Assembly: GCA_001890945.1 (NCBI GenBank)
Contig: MLAX01000002.1
Coordinates: 496,001-560,000 of the forward strand
Length of the DNA: 64,000 nucleotides
Source of the DNA: Alphaproteobacteria bacterium AO1-B
Lineage (GTDB): Bacteria > Pseudomonadota > Alphaproteobacteria > Rhizobiales > Stappiaceae
Reading direction: 5' to 3'
The translations under genes and the position numbers were made by a program. Below the pieces are notes generated by a model, which ran no database searches, had not been told where the DNA came from, and saw only the letters and a program-made list of their open reading frames with translations. Positions 63,497 through 64,000 of the stretch are shown here, in pieces (the stretch's first letter is position 1; the number at the start of each line of letters is the position of its first letter).

Positions 63497-64000
63497 TTAT
63501 ACAGCGGTCTTGGATTTGCGTGAATAAACGAAACAGATAATTTCAGCAACAGCGCGATAGAATTCAGGCGGTATCATCCGCTCCACTTCTGTCGCGGCGT
63601 AAAGTGAGCGCGCCAGCTGCCGGTCCTCGATCACCGGGATGTCGTTGGTCTCGGCAATTTCCCTGATTTTCAAAGCAATCAGGTCCTGTCCCTTCGCCAC
63701 AACGACCGGCGCCGGGTTTTTCTCACCGTCATACCGCAAAGCGACCGCGAAGTGAGTCGGGTTCGCGACCACCAGGGTTGCCTGGGGAACCGCTGACATC
63801 ATGCGGTTGCGGGCGCGGTCGCGTGCAAGCGATCTCTGCCGCGCCTTGACGATGGGGTCGCCCTCCATCTGTTTGTGCTCGTCTTTGACTTCCTGCTTGG
63901 TCATCCGCAGGTTCTTGCGCCAGTGAGAACGCGACCAGAGGATATCGACGGTCACGAGAAGGATTGTGACAATGCAGACACCGGAGATCAGCCGCAGAGA
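63497..64000 (-). CDS. flhB: flagellar export protein FlhB, C-terminal part (cut by window edge)
   Basis: FlhB is the export-gate switch of the flagellar type III secretion system. The 3' 167 codons are present and the frame is open to base 64000, so the 5' part lies beyond the edge. It includes part of a membrane helix, the helical linker [17 protein letters not shown] and the autocleavage site NPTH in [17 protein letters not shown], followed by the C-terminal cytoplasmic domain with [20 protein letters not shown] (about the usual spacing). The 63026-63472 gene follows closely. Confidence 0.95.
   Translation of the reverse strand, partial: SLRLISGVCIVTILLVTVDILWSRSHWRKNLRMTKQEVKDEHKQMEGDPIVKARQRSLARDRARNRMMSAVPQATLVVANPTHFAVALRYDGEKNPAPVVVAKGQDLIALKIREIAETNDIPVIEDRQLARSLYAATEVERMIPPEFYRAVAEIICFVYSRKSKTAV

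Overview
The window looks like a chromosomal segment of an alphaproteobacterium of the Hyphomicrobiales (Rhizobiales) type, possibly close to the Roseibium/Labrenzia (Stappiaceae) group. The signs are a PopZ-like polar organiser, an ExoR-like periplasmic regulator, an aerobic CobN-type cobalamin pathway, a complete suf operon behind a possible Irr-type iron-control box, and the conserved order nagZ-scpA-scpB-tatABC-serS-surE-pcm-nlpD. Genes are densely packed. I see no phage genes, insertion sequences or CRISPR arrays, and the family-level placement is inference.

Layout. 1-1267: an orphan periplasmic binding protein in an AT-rich stretch, then tRNA-Asn. 1612-13508: a cobalamin block. A cobalamin riboswitch precedes cobU-cobW-cobN-cobO-(GNAT)-(YrhK)-cobQ and a small membrane protein; cobC-cobD-(DUF938 methyltransferase) lie on the opposite strand. 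13757-16440: a second orphan binding protein, a small hypothetical, a YbdK-type carboxylate-amine ligase and tRNA-Cys. 16691-25444: an envelope/polarity/translation block (PIMT, TolC, PopZ, ValS, DUF2155), interrupted by a DUF1284 gene and a third orphan binding protein. 25524-34293: an alpha/beta hydrolase divergent from the suf operon (cysteine desulfurase, sufB, sufC, sufD, sufS, sufT, iscA-like), followed by tenA.

34330-42677: a diguanylate cyclase, a DEAD-box helicase, parE, exoR, a small secreted protein, xthA and erpA. 42807-62869: a long, mostly rightward housekeeping run: dgt, argS, a SPOR-domain protein, nagZ, scpA, scpB, an ABC ATPase, tatA, tatB, tatC, serS, surE, pcm, two secreted hypotheticals and an nlpD-like lipoprotein. 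It is interrupted by a LysR/DMT-transporter/esterase insert at 48621-51597. 63026-64000: a hypothetical gene downstream of the 3' end of flhB, which runs off the right edge.

How the genes work together. The cobalamin genes cover cobalt insertion (CobN with CobW), adenosylation (CobO), amidation (CobQ), aminopropanol-arm attachment (CobC, CobD) and nucleotide activation (CobU). The suf genes build Fe-S clusters, and ErpA passes clusters to targets. PopZ, ParE, ScpA and ScpB act on chromosome segregation; SPOR, NagZ, NlpD, Tat and TolC act on the envelope. The least explained content is the set of orphan solute-binding proteins without permeases, the two secreted proteins between pcm and nlpD, the accessory genes inside the cob block, and the gene next to flhB. 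I found no convincing wholly new multi-gene system; the findings list the best candidates.
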